A stretch of DNA of 64,000 nt from Caballeronia sp. INDeC2 (GCF_023631325.1 NZ_JALQDG010000036.1:62001-126000); one strand, 5' to 3'. Shown: positions 26,934-35,882, counted from the first letter of the stretch. Numbers and translations: made by a program. The notes: generated by a model not told the origin, from the sequence alone.

Positions 26934-27851
26934 ATGCCCACGCCGCCTCATGCCATCGGTTTTACGCTCGATCCGCTCGATCGCGTGTCAGAAAAGCGCG
27001 ACGACGAAGCGTTCGTCGCCAGCCTGCGGGACGATCCATCCACGCGCTTTCTGCTCTTCTTGAACAACGTGCCGCTCTTCAAGCGCAACGACGGGCACGA
27101 TCCGCTCTTCAGCGCGCAGGAAGCGGCCTCGGCCGGCACGCCCTTGCAAACGGTGTTTCTCGGTTGCGACGCCGAAGAGCGCGCGCTGTTCGCCGCCTCG
27201 TTCGATGACAACGCGAAAACCGCCGAAGAAGTCGAAGCGATCGAGCTTCGTCCCATCGCGATGCAAGGCCTCGTCGCGCCGCCGCTCGTCAGCGCGCTCG
27301 GCGAAGCGCGATCGATGCTCGACTGGCATCGCCGTCATCGGTTCTGCGCGAACTGCGGCCAGCCGACCGATTCCGCCGGCGCGGGCTGGCGGCGTATCTG
27401 TCCGAATTGCAAGGCGCAGCATTTTCCGCGCGTCGATCCGGTCGTGATCATGCTCGTCACCGACGGCGAGCGGTGTCTCCTCGGCCGTCAGCCGCAATTC
27501 CTGCCGGGCATGTATTCGGCGCTGGCGGGCTTCGTCGAGCCGGGCGAAACCTTCGAGCACGCGGTGTATCGCGAAGTGCTGGAAGAAGCGGGCATCCGCT
27601 GCACGGACGTGCGCTATTTCGCGTCGCAGCCGTGGCCGTTTCCGTCGTCGCTGATGATCGGCTGCTTCGCGCGCGCGGCCTCGACCGAGCTTACCGTCGA
27701 CAAAAACGAACTGGAAGACGCGCGCTGGTTTTCGCGCGAGGAAGTCGCCGCGATGCTCGACGGCATGCACGAAGAGGGCATGTCGGCGCCCAAGCCGTTC
27801 GCGATCGCGCATCATCTGCTGAAGGCGTTCGCGACGGGCGAACTGGACTGA
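26934..27851 (+). CDS. nudC: NAD+/NADH diphosphatase, Nudix
   Basis: The protein has 305 residues from ATG 26934. The zinc ribbon is CANCG near 137 and CPNCK near 157. The Nudix box GFVEPGETFEHAVYREVLEE lies near 203-222, and the NADH-pyrophosphatase signature SQPWPFPSSLM is near 240. It hydrolyses NADH to NMNH and AMP, and NudC also removes NAD caps from RNA. An in-frame ATG at 26793 would add a basic, unconserved extension. Confidence 0.92.
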   Translation: MPTPPHAIGFTLDPLDRVSEKRDDEAFVASLRDDPSTRFLLFLNNVPLFKRNDGHDPLFSAQEAASAGTPLQTVFLGCDAEERALFAASFDDNAKTAEEVEAIELRPIAMQGLVAPPLVSALGEARSMLDWHRRHRFCANCGQPTDSAGAGWRRICPNCKAQHFPRVDPVVIMLVTDGERCLLGRQPQFLPGMYSALAGFVEPGETFEHAVYREVLEEAGIRCTDVRYFASQPWPFPSSLMIGCFARAASTELTVDKNELEDARWFSREEVAAMLDGMHEEGMSAPKPFAIAHHLLKAFATGELD

Positions 27852-27948
27852 ACGGCAGCTTAACGGCGCGCCTTCGACGATCGGCGCGGAATGCCACGCT
27901 GTAACGCGCGGGCGCGCAACCGCATTTTTCAGACATCGGGTGAACGAC

Positions 27949-28533
27949 ATGAACATGAAAGGCGGCGTCCATATCTGGCTGATTCGGCACGGCGAAACCG
28001 AGTGGAGCAAGTCGGGGCAGCACACCGGCACGACCGACATCCCGCTCACCGACGACGGACGCAAGCAGGCGTCCGCGCTCGCGCCGGTCCTCGCGCCTGA
28101 GTCCTTCGATCTCGTGCTGACGAGCCCGATGGGCCGCGCGATCGAAACATGCCGTCTCGCGGGATTGGCCGATCGCGCGCAGGTCGAGCCGGAACTGCAC
28201 GAGTGGAATTACGGCATCTACGAAGGCCGCAAGACGCCGGATATCCGCAGGGAAGTGCCGGACTGGTCGGTGTGGACATCGCCGATTCCCGAAGGCGAAA
28301 ATCTCGCCGATGTCGGCAGGCGCGCGCAGGCGCTCATCGACAAGCTACTCGCGACGAACGCGGCGAACATCGCGCTCTTTTCGCACGCGCATTTCTCGCG
28401 CGTGTTCGGCGCGCAATGGACGACGGGCTCGCCCGCGCTCGGCGCGCATCTCATGATGGACACCGCCGCGATGAGCGTGCTCGGCTTCGAGCGCGACGTG
28501 CGCGCGATCATCAAGTGGAATCTTCTGCCGTAG
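27949..28533 (+). CDS. Histidine phosphatase family protein
   Basis: The protein has 194 residues from ATG 27949 (a GTG at 27940 and an ATG at 27955 are alternatives). It contains the phosphoglycerate-mutase-like catalytic motif WLIRHGETEWSKSGQHTG near 9-26, TSPMGRAIETC near 61, and the second catalytic His in FSHAHFSRV near 146. It is cytosolic and probably acts on small phosphomonoesters. It is downstream of nudC and may be co-transcribed with it. Confidence 0.87.
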   Translation: MNMKGGVHIWLIRHGETEWSKSGQHTGTTDIPLTDDGRKQASALAPVLAPESFDLVLTSPMGRAIETCRLAGLADRAQVEPELHEWNYGIYEGRKTPDIRREVPDWSVWTSPIPEGENLADVGRRAQALIDKLLATNAANIALFSHAHFSRVFGAQWTTGSPALGAHLMMDTAAMSVLGFERDVRAIIKWNLLP

Positions 28534-28535
28534 TT

Positions 28536-28796
28536 TTTCCGAGAAGAGCGAATGCGCGACGGTCGGCACGATCGCCGCGATCAGCCGCGATCAGCCGCGA
28601 TTTCGCCGACGACAACCCGCCGGCCAGCCGGTTCGGCGACGGGATGGCGCGCGAGCGAGCGTCTCGGTCGCGACAGTGTCGGGGGCGTTGAACACGCGCG
28701 AGACGGTGATCGGCGAGACGCCCGCCGAGGTCGCCACGTCGGTGATGCGCACGCCTTTCGCGCCATACGAATGCGGCGCGTGGCTGTCGTCATGAT
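28536..28796 (-). pseudogene. LacI-family regulator remnant (frameshifted, truncated)
   Basis: Minus-strand translation gives a LacI HTH in one frame (28675-28760: RITDVATSAGVSPITVSRVF, then NAPDTVATETLAR). A hinge segment is in another frame (PNRLAGGLSSAKSRLIAA, 28585-28640). After a 10-bp tandem duplication (TCAGCCGCGA at 28581-28590 and 28591-28600), the reading moves to a third frame (AIVPTVAHSLFSEK, 28530-28576). The DNA between HTH and hinge is shortened, and the whole effector domain is gone. It lies immediately downstream of the RraA-like gene, whose operon retains LacI-type operators, so it is probably the dead local regulator. Confidence 0.75.
28581..28600. repeat. 10-bp tandem duplication causing a frameshift
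   Basis: TCAGCCGCGA occurs twice head to tail. Removing one copy restores a continuous LacI hinge reading (SRLIAAIVPTV) on the minus strand. Confidence 0.8.
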
Positions 28797-28797
28797 G

Positions 28798-29532
28798 CTA
28801 CGCGCGCCGCTCGCGCCATGCCTTGTAAGCCGCCAGCGTTTCCTCGTTCGGCGGATACGTGCCGCGCAGCATCGCGCCGCCCTCCACGCGCGACGACAAA
28901 AATTCCTCCATGACCTCCTGCTCGGTCGCATCCTTCGCGACCTCCTCGGCCATGTAGCGCGGCACGATCACGACGCCATCCACATCGCCGACGACGATAT
29001 CGCCCGGATACACCGCCACGCCGCCGCACGCTATCGGCACGTTCATGTCGACCGCGTGGTGCTTCGCGAGATTGAGCGGCGCGCTCGCGCCCGCGCAGAA
29101 GAGCGGCAGACCGATATCGCCTATCGTGCCCGAATCGCGCACGCAGCCGTCCGACACCATGCCCGCGACGCCGCGAATCTTGAGACGCGTCGTGAGAATC
29201 GAGCCCGTCGACGCGACGCTGCGTTCGCCGCGGCAATCCTGCACGAGCACGCTGCCCGGCGGCGCGCTTTCGACGGCCTTGCGCTGCGGATGATCCGGGT
29301 CCTGAAACACGCCGACGTGGTCGAGATCCTCGCGCGCCGGAATATTGCGCAGCGTGAACGCCGGCCCGACCATGTTCGGCGCGCCTTTCGCGGGCTTCAC
29401 GAGCGGCGCGACGCCTTGCAGGAACACGTTGCGCAGGCCGCGCTTGAAGAGTTGCGTCGTGAGCGTTGCGGTGCTGACGTGGCGCAGCAGTTCGATCGTT
29501 TCGTCGGAAATGGCGATGTCGGGTGTCGTCAT
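28798..29532 (-). CDS. RraA-like / HMG-CHA aldolase-family protein
   Basis: The protein has 244 residues of the RraA-like superfamily, which includes the RNase E inhibitor RraA and 4-hydroxy-4-methyl-2-oxoglutarate aldolases. Conserved parts are VGPAFTLRN near 55, VLVQDCRGERSVASTGSILT near 94, GVAGMVSDGCVRDSGTI near 120, and the terminal GDVDGVVIVP. The SDG and R-D residues fit the metal/substrate site of the aldolase branch. It lies 13 bp after a sugar-acid dehydratase gene and was probably recruited to the same sugar-acid pathway. True RNase regulation is unlikely. Confidence 0.8.
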   Translation of the reverse strand: MTTPDIAISDETIELLRHVSTATLTTQLFKRGLRNVFLQGVAPLVKPAKGAPNMVGPAFTLRNIPAREDLDHVGVFQDPDHPQRKAVESAPPGSVLVQDCRGERSVASTGSILTTRLKIRGVAGMVSDGCVRDSGTIGDIGLPLFCAGASAPLNLAKHHAVDMNVPIACGGVAVYPGDIVVGDVDGVVIVPRYMAEEVAKDATEQEVMEEFLSSRVEGGAMLRGTYPPNEETLAAYKAWRERRA

Positions 29533-29545
29533 GGTGTTGCGCGTC

Positions 29546-31279
29546 TCAATGTATGTCGGGGTCGCCGCCGGTCGCGGCTTTCTCTTCGAGGAAATCGAAG
29601 TCGCAGCCCTTGTCGGCCTGCGTCACATGCAATTGATGCATCACGCCGAAGCCGCGCTCGAACGGGCGCTTCGGCGGTGTCCACGCGGCCTTGCGCGCGG
29701 CGAGCTGGTCATCGGCGACATCGAGATGCAGGCGGCGCGCGGGCACGTCCAGTTCGACGATATCGCCATCCCTCACCAACGCGAGCGGCCCGCCGACGAA
29801 CGACTCCGGCGCCACATGCAACACGCACGCGCCGTAGCTCGTGCCGCTCATGCGCGCATCGGAGATGCGGACCATGTCGCGCACGCCTTGCTTCAAGAGC
29901 TTCTGCGGAATCGGCAACTGGCCCCACTCCGGCATGCCCGGCGCGCCGACCGGACCCGCGTGCTGAAGCACGATCACCGAATCGGCGGCGATGTCGAGCG
30001 TTTCGTCGTCGATGCGCGCGGCCATGTCGGCGTAATCCTTGAACACGACCGCCGGCCCGCGATGCCTGAGTAGATGCGCTTCCATCGCCGCCGGTTTGAT
30101 CACGGCGCCGTCGGGCGCGAGATTGCCTGTGAGCACGGCGAGGCCGTCGTTCGGGACCAAGGGATCGGTGCGGCGGCGGATCACGTCGTCATTGAAAATC
30201 TCCGCGCCCGCGATGTTCTCGCCGAGCGTCGCGCCGTTGACCGTGCGTTGCGAGCCGTCTATCAGATCGCCCAGTTCGGCGAGCAGCGCGCGCAGGCCGC
30301 CCGCGTAGAAAAAATCCTCCATCAGATACTTGCCCGCCGGGCGGATGTTGCCGATCACCGGCGTCACGCGCGCGAGTTCGTCGAAGCGCGCGGTCGTGAG
30401 CGGCACGCCCGCGCGCCGCGCGACCGCCACGAGATGCACGATCGCGTTGGTCGAGCCGGACAGCGCGAGCACGGTCGTCACGGCGTTGTCGAAGGATCTC
30501 GGCGTGAGGATGTCGGACGGCTTGAGGTCCGTCCACACCATCTCGACGATGCGCTGCCCCGTCAGCGATGCGTGCTGCGCGTGCCGCGAATCCACCGCGG
30601 GAATCGACGCGAAGCCCGGCAGCGTCATGCCGAGCGCTTCGGCGGCGCTCGTCATCGTCGAGGCCGTACCCATCGTCATGCAATGTCCCGGCGAGCGCGC
30701 GATGCCGCTTTCCACGCCCTTCCACTCGTCCTCGCCGATCTTGCCTGCGCGCAGTTCCGCCCAGTATTTCCATGTATCGGAGCCGCTGCCGAGCGTGCGG
30801 CCGTTCCAGTCGCCGCGCAGCATCGGGCCGGCGGGCAGAAAGATCGCGGGCAGGTTCATGCTGATCGCGCCCATCAGCAGGCCGGGCGTGGTCTTGTCGC
30901 AGCCGCCCATCAGCACGCAGCCGTCGAACGGATACGAGCGCAGCACTTCCTCGACCTCCATCGCGAGGAAATTGCGATACAGCATGGTCGTGGGCTTCTG
31001 GAACGGCTCGGCGAGCGTCATCACCGGCATTTCGACGGGAAAGCCGCCCGCCTGCCAGACGCCGCGCTTCACTTCCTCGACGCGCTGTTTGAAATGCGTG
31101 TGGCACGAATTGATTTCGCTCCACGTGTTGAGCACGGCGATGACCGGCTTGCCCATGTAATCGGACGCGTGGTAGCCCATCTGCGCCGTGCGCGAGCGGT
31201 GGCCGAACGAGCGCAGGTCGTTCACGCCGTACCAGCGGTGACTGCGCAAATCTTCCGGCTTCTTGCGATGCAGAGTCAA
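29546..31279 (-). CDS. IlvD/Edd-family sugar-acid dehydratase (L-arabinonate dehydratase-like)
   Basis: The protein has 577 residues, using a TTG start at 31279 with AAGGAG 8 bp upstream. Fe-S ligand motifs are GGCDKTTPGLLMG near 118 and SPGHCMTMGTASTMTSAAE near 185, typical of IlvD/Edd enzymes. The opening LRSHRWYGVNDLRSFGHRSR is characteristic of the L-arabinonate/pentonate dehydratase branch rather than branched-chain amino acid IlvD. It would dehydrate an aldonic acid to a 2-keto-3-deoxy acid. Two LacI-type operators precede it. Confidence 0.85.
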   Translation of the reverse strand: MTLHRKKPEDLRSHRWYGVNDLRSFGHRSRTAQMGYHASDYMGKPVIAVLNTWSEINSCHTHFKQRVEEVKRGVWQAGGFPVEMPVMTLAEPFQKPTTMLYRNFLAMEVEEVLRSYPFDGCVLMGGCDKTTPGLLMGAISMNLPAIFLPAGPMLRGDWNGRTLGSGSDTWKYWAELRAGKIGEDEWKGVESGIARSPGHCMTMGTASTMTSAAEALGMTLPGFASIPAVDSRHAQHASLTGQRIVEMVWTDLKPSDILTPRSFDNAVTTVLALSGSTNAIVHLVAVARRAGVPLTTARFDELARVTPVIGNIRPAGKYLMEDFFYAGGLRALLAELGDLIDGSQRTVNGATLGENIAGAEIFNDDVIRRRTDPLVPNDGLAVLTGNLAPDGAVIKPAAMEAHLLRHRGPAVVFKDYADMAARIDDETLDIAADSVIVLQHAGPVGAPGMPEWGQLPIPQKLLKQGVRDMVRISDARMSGTSYGACVLHVAPESFVGGPLALVRDGDIVELDVPARRLHLDVADDQLAARKAAWTPPKRPFERGFGVMHQLHVTQADKGCDFDFLEEKAATGGDPDIH

Positions 31280-31293
31280 GCAGCGTCTCCTTG

Positions 31294-31309
31294 ATGGTAG
31301 CGCTACCAT
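31294..31309. promoter_or_regulatory. LacI-type operator 1
   Basis: ATGGTAGCGCTACCAT is a perfect 16-bp palindrome with the central CG typical of LacI/GalR-family sites. It lies 15 bp upstream of the dehydratase TTG start. Confidence 0.8.
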
Positions 31310-31322
31310 TCGACGACCGAAA

Positions 31323-31338
31323 ATGGTAGCGCCGCCAT
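31323..31338. promoter_or_regulatory. LacI-type operator 2
   Basis: ATGGTAGCGCCGCCAT repeats operator 1 with two changes, 29 bp away centre to centre. Paired sites on the same DNA face suggest cooperative LacI-family binding. Confidence 0.75.
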
Positions 31339-31375
31339 ACGCGAGCGTCGCTTGGGGTTTGTGCGGGGAATTGCG

Positions 31376-32041
31376 CTATCTGATGGTGAGATGAACCGAC
31401 GCGATCAGCTCGGACAAGCCGAGCCACAGAATTTCCACGCCGATGCAGAAGATGACGAACGCGAAGAGGCGCATTGCGACCTGCGTGCCCGCGGTGCCGA
31501 GCAGGCGTTCGAGATGCCCGGCGAAGCGCACGCACACGTAGATGCTCGCGCACAGAATCACCAGCCCGACGCCCACGCCCGCGAGATGCACCGGCTGCAA
31601 GCCGTGGCGCGGCGAGCCGGTGCCGAGCGCGATGGCAACCGCGATCGCGCCCGGCCCGACGGTGATCGGCAGCGTCAGCGGATAGAAGGCCTTCGCGCGC
31701 AATGAAGCGCCGCTGCGCGGCTTGGGCGCGGTTTCGGCGGAATCGTCGTCATCGGGCGCCTGGAGCAGACTCCAGCCCGCCATCGCGACGACCAGACCAC
31801 CCGCCACGCGCAGCACCGGAATCGAAATGCCGAAGAACGACAGCACGTAAGCGCCGATCGAAAGCGACGCAAGCAGAATCGCGAAACTGTTGATGCAGAT
31901 GCGCCGCGCGAGCTCCGCGCGATCGTCGTCGCCGATATGCGGCAACATGCTCAGCACGACAAGCGCCGTCGCGGGCGGATTGATGATCGGAAACAAACCG
32001 GCGACGATCACGAGGACCGTCTTGGCGAATTCGTTGAGCAT
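31376..32041 (-). CDS. MarC-family inner-membrane protein
   Basis: The protein has 221 residues with about six hydrophobic segments. The family opening FAKTVLVIVAGLFPIINPPA is at 5-24, and PLTLPITVGPGAIAVAIALG is near 122. MarC/UPF0056 proteins are integral membrane proteins of unknown transport function; the old link to multiple antibiotic resistance was not upheld. The ribosome site at 32041 is weak; an upstream in-frame ATG at 32077 is possible. Confidence 0.85.
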   Translation of the reverse strand: MLNEFAKTVLVIVAGLFPIINPPATALVVLSMLPHIGDDDRAELARRICINSFAILLASLSIGAYVLSFFGISIPVLRVAGGLVVAMAGWSLLQAPDDDDSAETAPKPRSGASLRAKAFYPLTLPITVGPGAIAVAIALGTGSPRHGLQPVHLAGVGVGLVILCASIYVCVRFAGHLERLLGTAGTQVAMRLFAFVIFCIGVEILWLGLSELIASVHLTIR

Positions 32042-32128
32042 GCGCGTCGTTGTCCGTTCGTCGTTGGCTTGCTGCAAGCCCGGACATTGTGCACGCGAAG
32101 CCGGGGCGCGTGCGCGGCAATCGGCGAT

Positions 32129-32470
32129 TCAGGCGAACGGCGCCGCGAGAATCAGCGCGCATTCGGTGAGAAACGACCCGAGCCCGACGCCGATCAACAC
32201 GCGCGCGACGACCGTCCATACGCGGCGATCGACATTGCCCGCGCAGCGCCACGCAAGCGTGCACCACAGCAGATACAGCACCGAGCAGACGACGAATACG
32301 CCCAGCATGCCGGGCCAGAACCAGACGGTGATCAGCAGGAATGTTTCGGGAGCGACGCCGCTCGTCCAGAGGTCGAGGTAGACGAACCACCATGCGAGAT
32401 GGATCGGCACGCCCAACAGCCACCAGACTTTCCAGAAGCGTTCTTCTCCGCGCCAGGCCTTGCGCAACAT
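32129..32470 (-). CDS. Small membrane protein
   Basis: The protein has 113 residues and was not recognised. Three or four hydrophobic segments (about 15-35, 41-72, 85-110) contain many Trp residues (VWWLLGVPIHLAWWFVYLDLW), so it is an inner-membrane protein. It stands between YcgR and MarC in the same direction. No functional motif is seen. Confidence 0.6.
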   Translation of the reverse strand: MLRKAWRGEERFWKVWWLLGVPIHLAWWFVYLDLWTSGVAPETFLLITVWFWPGMLGVFVVCSVLYLLWCTLAWRCAGNVDRRVWTVVARVLIGVGLGSFLTECALILAAPFA

Positions 32471-32534
32471 GCGTCGTCATGCAGTGGAAAGAGGCACGCA
32501 TTCTACTCCACGGGGCCTCGCATCCGCACGCCGC

Positions 32535-33293
32535 TCACGCCGACAGGCTGCGGCGCTTCGCCTCCATGCGCGTGATGAGCCGCTGCAACACGTTCTCCGC
32601 CGCGCCCGAAATCCGCACGAAACGGAATCCGACGACATAACGCACATCGCCGCGCGGCGTGGTCACGGTGCGCGGCGACACCAGTTCGAGATCGACGGGC
32701 AAGGCCGCGCCGGGGCCGAGATGCAGCACGACATCGTTGAACAGCGTGCCGATCTCCGTTTCCGCGAGACGCGGCGTGTCCATGCGCAGCGCGATGCCGC
32801 CGAGCGACAGGTCGTGCACTTCGTAGCGGAACGATTCGCCGTCGGCGAATGCGCCCTTCGCGTGGAACGGATCGAGGATTGGCGCCGGCACGCGGAAATA
32901 TTCGCGGCGCTGGAATTGATAGAGCTTCTCGGGAAAGGCGACTTCGAACGCCTGCCGTCCTTCGTAGGTCACGGCATGGGCGGCCTGCGTCGTGAACTCG
33001 ACGCGCACGCCGTCCGGCGCGCCCTTGAAATACAACTGCCGCGCCTCGAGCAACGCGCGGTTGTCCGATTCCACGCCGCCCCAGTCGAACACGATGCGCG
33101 CGCCGCGCACGTCGACTTCGATCAATTGCGTGACGATCTGCCCTTTTCCGCTCGTGACCGTCAGCATGTCGCGGCGCTGCACGAGATTGCGCAGGACGAT
33201 CGATATTTCAGATGGCGTGTGTCGCGCGAAGCGCTCGTGGTCTTCCGCGAATTTTTCGATGTCGGATGTTTGCGGCAACGGTTCGGCGAGCAT
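32535..33293 (-). CDS. ycgR: Flagellar brake protein YcgR (PilZ, c-di-GMP-binding)
   Basis: The protein has 252 residues. An N-terminal YcgR domain spans about 25-120, and a C-terminal PilZ domain about 125-245. The c-di-GMP motif RREYFR is at 129-134 and the second motif DLSLGGIAL near 165. YcgR binds c-di-GMP and slows the flagellar motor by contacting the rotor/stator. No flagellar genes are adjacent, which is common for this gene. A second c-di-GMP effector (NfrB-like) is in the window. Confidence 0.88.
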   Translation of the reverse strand: MLAEPLPQTSDIEKFAEDHERFARHTPSEISIVLRNLVQRRDMLTVTSGKGQIVTQLIEVDVRGARIVFDWGGVESDNRALLEARQLYFKGAPDGVRVEFTTQAAHAVTYEGRQAFEVAFPEKLYQFQRREYFRVPAPILDPFHAKGAFADGESFRYEVHDLSLGGIALRMDTPRLAETEIGTLFNDVVLHLGPGAALPVDLELVSPRTVTTPRGDVRYVVGFRFVRISGAAENVLQRLITRMEAKRRSLSA

Positions 33294-33412
33294 GATGGTC
33301 CAATCAAGTTATCAGTTTGGGACAGCGAACGACGACTCCCTGATTCCGCATATGTTGCCTGAAAAGAAGGCGCTTCAGTACGTTGGTAACGACTAGGTTT
33401 CCACGCCAATTC

Positions 33413-33437
33413 AGCGTTTTGCAGAGCAGCAAACGCT
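33413..33437 (-). terminator. Hairpin between the diiron protein gene and ycgR
   Basis: AGCGTTT (33413-33419) faces AAACGCT (33431-33437) across 11 bp. It lies past the 3' end of the diiron protein gene. A T-run follows only on the plus strand, so termination on the minus strand would be weak. Confidence 0.35.
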
Positions 33438-33500
33438 TTTGTCTTACGGATCGCTTCCAGAGTTGAGAAGAAGCCAGGGTCGTTCCCGGCCTCGCGTGCA

Positions 33501-34481
33501 TCAAGCGAGCGCGTCGAACTCGCTTGCGAGCGCGCGGCGTCTCATCGGCGCGAGCGCGGCCCCGAGGCGCTCGCCCTGCGCCTCGCTGATGAGACTCGTC
33601 AGAATCTCGCCGAAACGCGGCTCGTCGACGCCCGAGATGATGTACTGCCAGCGATACGCGTCGATCAGCCCCGCATGCACGCGCGCCTCTTCCTCGTCGG
33701 ACAGCGCGCGGTCGAGTTGCGTGACGAAGTAATGCGCATCGGCGGCGGCTTGCGCCTGCATCATGCCGTCGATCGCCGCGACCAGATCGATCAGATCGAC
33801 GATCGCGGCATCGCGCGCGTCGTCTTCGATACGCGCGTCCTCGCGCATCCATTCCAGCTCGTCGATGATCGCGTGCTGCGACTCCTCCTTCCAGTGAAAC
33901 AGGAAAATGTCCTTGAAGAGCGTCGACAGGCTTGCGTCGCTCTCCATGCTCTGCCGGTAATGCACCTGCGTGACGATTTCGACGCAGCACGTCAGCGCGA
34001 GAATCGACCATGTGGACTTGCCGAGCACGAAGGCGGCGACTTCGTCGGCTTGCGGAACGAAGCGGTAGCCGGACGGAAGCGCTTCGGCCGCAAGCGCCTC
34101 GACGCGGCGGAACAGTTCCTGATGCTTCAGCTCTTCATCGGTGAAACGAACCATCGCTTCGAGCGCGGTCTGATCGCCGAGCGCGTGATCGCGGCCGACT
34201 TCGAGCATCTTCGCGCCGACGAACCGCTCGATCATGCCGAACATGTTGGCGTACGTGCGGCCCTGAACCTGCGACATGAGCCGGCGTTCGCCCGCATCCA
34301 GAAACGGCAGGCGGTTCACTTGGGTGAGCCCGTCGGGCATGAACTTGTGCGCGGGATCGAAATGACGGCCGCGCAATACGTCGCGATCGATATCCCAGCG
34401 AATGCGGCGGGAGACTTCGATGCACTTCGCATAGCGTTGGTGCGTGCTGATCTTGCTGGACTCGTGCTGAACGGCTTTCAT
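33501..34481 (-). CDS. Ferritin-like diiron protein, possible oxygenase
   Basis: The protein has 326 residues, with its start at 34481 after CGGAGT. It is all helical with two ExxH-type iron-ligand motifs: FTDEELKHQELFRR near 118 and HWKEESQHAIIDELEW near 197. Further acidic residues lie in the other helices, consistent with a ferritin-like four-helix diiron centre of the AurF/DUF-type oxygenases. The substrate is unknown. It lies downstream of the hydrolase-LuxR gene in the same direction (224-bp gap) and may be its target. Confidence 0.65.
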   Translation of the reverse strand: MKAVQHESSKISTHQRYAKCIEVSRRIRWDIDRDVLRGRHFDPAHKFMPDGLTQVNRLPFLDAGERRLMSQVQGRTYANMFGMIERFVGAKMLEVGRDHALGDQTALEAMVRFTDEELKHQELFRRVEALAAEALPSGYRFVPQADEVAAFVLGKSTWSILALTCCVEIVTQVHYRQSMESDASLSTLFKDIFLFHWKEESQHAIIDELEWMREDARIEDDARDAAIVDLIDLVAAIDGMMQAQAAADAHYFVTQLDRALSDEEEARVHAGLIDAYRWQYIISGVDEPRFGEILTSLISEAQGERLGAALAPMRRRALASEFDALA

Positions 34482-34705
34482 GTAGAAACTCCGGGATGAC
34501 TCTGCGTCGATGACTGCAATGAATGGGCGCGCGGCAGGCAGCGCGCTGCGTCGAACAGGTCGGCGCAGGAGGTCAGGCATCGCGTCACCGTTCTGCGAAC
34601 CATTCTCGGGAGAGCCGCGCTTTGGCACATGAGGCGCATGTCCCGGTCGCGAACCGGGACACGGCGTTTTGGCGGCAGGAAAGCGGGACGTGGGTCCCGA
34701 AGGAC

Positions 34706-35788
34706 TCAGGCGGGCGCGTCGAAGCCCGCGCGACGGGCAAGCACGATCGCCTGCGCGCGATTTTCGACTTCGAGCTTCGCGAAGATGCTGGTGATGTGAT
34801 TGCGCACCGTCTTCTCGCTCAGCGCAAGGCGCGCGGCGATCTGCGCGTTGTCGCGCCCGCCCGCGATCAGTTCGACGATATCGCGCTCGCGCGGCGTCAG
34901 CGCGGAGAACGCAGGATCGCTCACTTGCGCCGACGGCAGGAACGCCCGAACCTCCTCGCGCCAGCGCTGCCAGGCGGCGTCGAATTCGAGCATGAGATGG
35001 TTCTCGCTTTCGAGCGGCACGAAGCGCGCGCCCGGAATTTGACCGGCGAGCAGCCGGCTTTCGTCGAAGGGCACACGCGCGTCGCCGCTCGCGTGCAGCA
35101 CGAGCGTCGGGCATTGCACGCGCGGCAGCAGATCGACCACGTCGATGTCGTTGAACACGCGCATGATGCGCGCGGCGTTGTGCGGCGTGGTCGTGAGGCG
35201 TTCGAGCTCGTTGAACCAGTGATGCTGCTCCGGCGTGCCGCCCGGAATGAATTGCGTCGTGAAGAACTGCCGGAACGCCGGGTTCTGCTTGCCCCAGCCG
35301 AGTTCGGCGAGCTTCACGAGCATTTCCGCTTCCTCGCGCAGCGCCGGATCGTGCGTGCGCTTGAGCCGGCCGCGCGCGTAGCCGCCGTGCAGCACGAGAT
35401 GCGTGACGCGCTCCGGATGCGCGACCGCATACGCGATGGCGATCGACGCGCCCTGCGATATCCCGAGCAGCGGAAAGCGTTCGAGGCCGCTCGCGTCGAC
35501 GACGGTTTCGAGATCGCGCAGCCAGGCGTCGAAGGAAATGTCGGCGACATCGTGGTCGGAGAGACCGCAGCCGCGCTGATCGTAACGAATCAGCGTGTGA
35601 CGGCCGCACAACTCCAGCATCAGATGGCTCCAGACCGGACTCGTGAAGTCCAGCTCCAGATGACTCAGCCAGTTCGCCGCCTTGATGAGCGGCGGCCCGG
35701 AGCCGCACGTCGCGTACGCGATGCGCACACCGTCGCTCGCCGGGCAAAGGCGGATCTGCTGCCGTGGCGTGGACGGGCGCGGCACCAT
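34706..35788 (-). CDS. Alpha/beta hydrolase fused to a LuxR-type HTH
   Basis: The protein has 360 residues. Residues 15-285 form an alpha/beta hydrolase with YDQRGCGLSDHD near 69, the nucleophile elbow GISQGAS near 109, an acidic residue in ASGDARVPFDE, and a late His in SENHLMLEF. Residues 297-355 are a GerE/LuxR HTH (LTPRERDIVELIAGGRDNAQ; LSEKTVRNHITSIFAKLEV). The fusion suggests that a small ligand is sensed by an intact or former hydrolase pocket to control DNA binding. The start is weakly supported by ribosome-site signals. Confidence 0.85.
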   Translation of the reverse strand: MVPRPSTPRQQIRLCPASDGVRIAYATCGSGPPLIKAANWLSHLELDFTSPVWSHLMLELCGRHTLIRYDQRGCGLSDHDVADISFDAWLRDLETVVDASGLERFPLLGISQGASIAIAYAVAHPERVTHLVLHGGYARGRLKRTHDPALREEAEMLVKLAELGWGKQNPAFRQFFTTQFIPGGTPEQHHWFNELERLTTTPHNAARIMRVFNDIDVVDLLPRVQCPTLVLHASGDARVPFDESRLLAGQIPGARFVPLESENHLMLEFDAAWQRWREEVRAFLPSAQVSDPAFSALTPRERDIVELIAGGRDNAQIAARLALSEKTVRNHITSIFAKLEVENRAQAIVLARRAGFDAPA

Positions 35789-35882
35789 CGGAGTGATGTG
35801 TAAGTAGGGACTACGTACAAAGGCGATGCCCGCGCGGCACCCCGCGCGTTTCGCTCATGCTCGCCCGTAATGCTTTGGAAAG

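Noticed and set aside
28552-30042. 496-residue plus-strand open frame
   Set aside because: It is antisense to the RraA-like and dehydratase genes, with low-complexity Arg-rich sequence.
33501-35747. Apparent 748-residue fusion of a hydrolase region and the diiron protein
   Set aside because: The upstream part is the wrong frame of the hydrolase-LuxR gene; a ribosome site and ATG at 34481 define the diiron protein.
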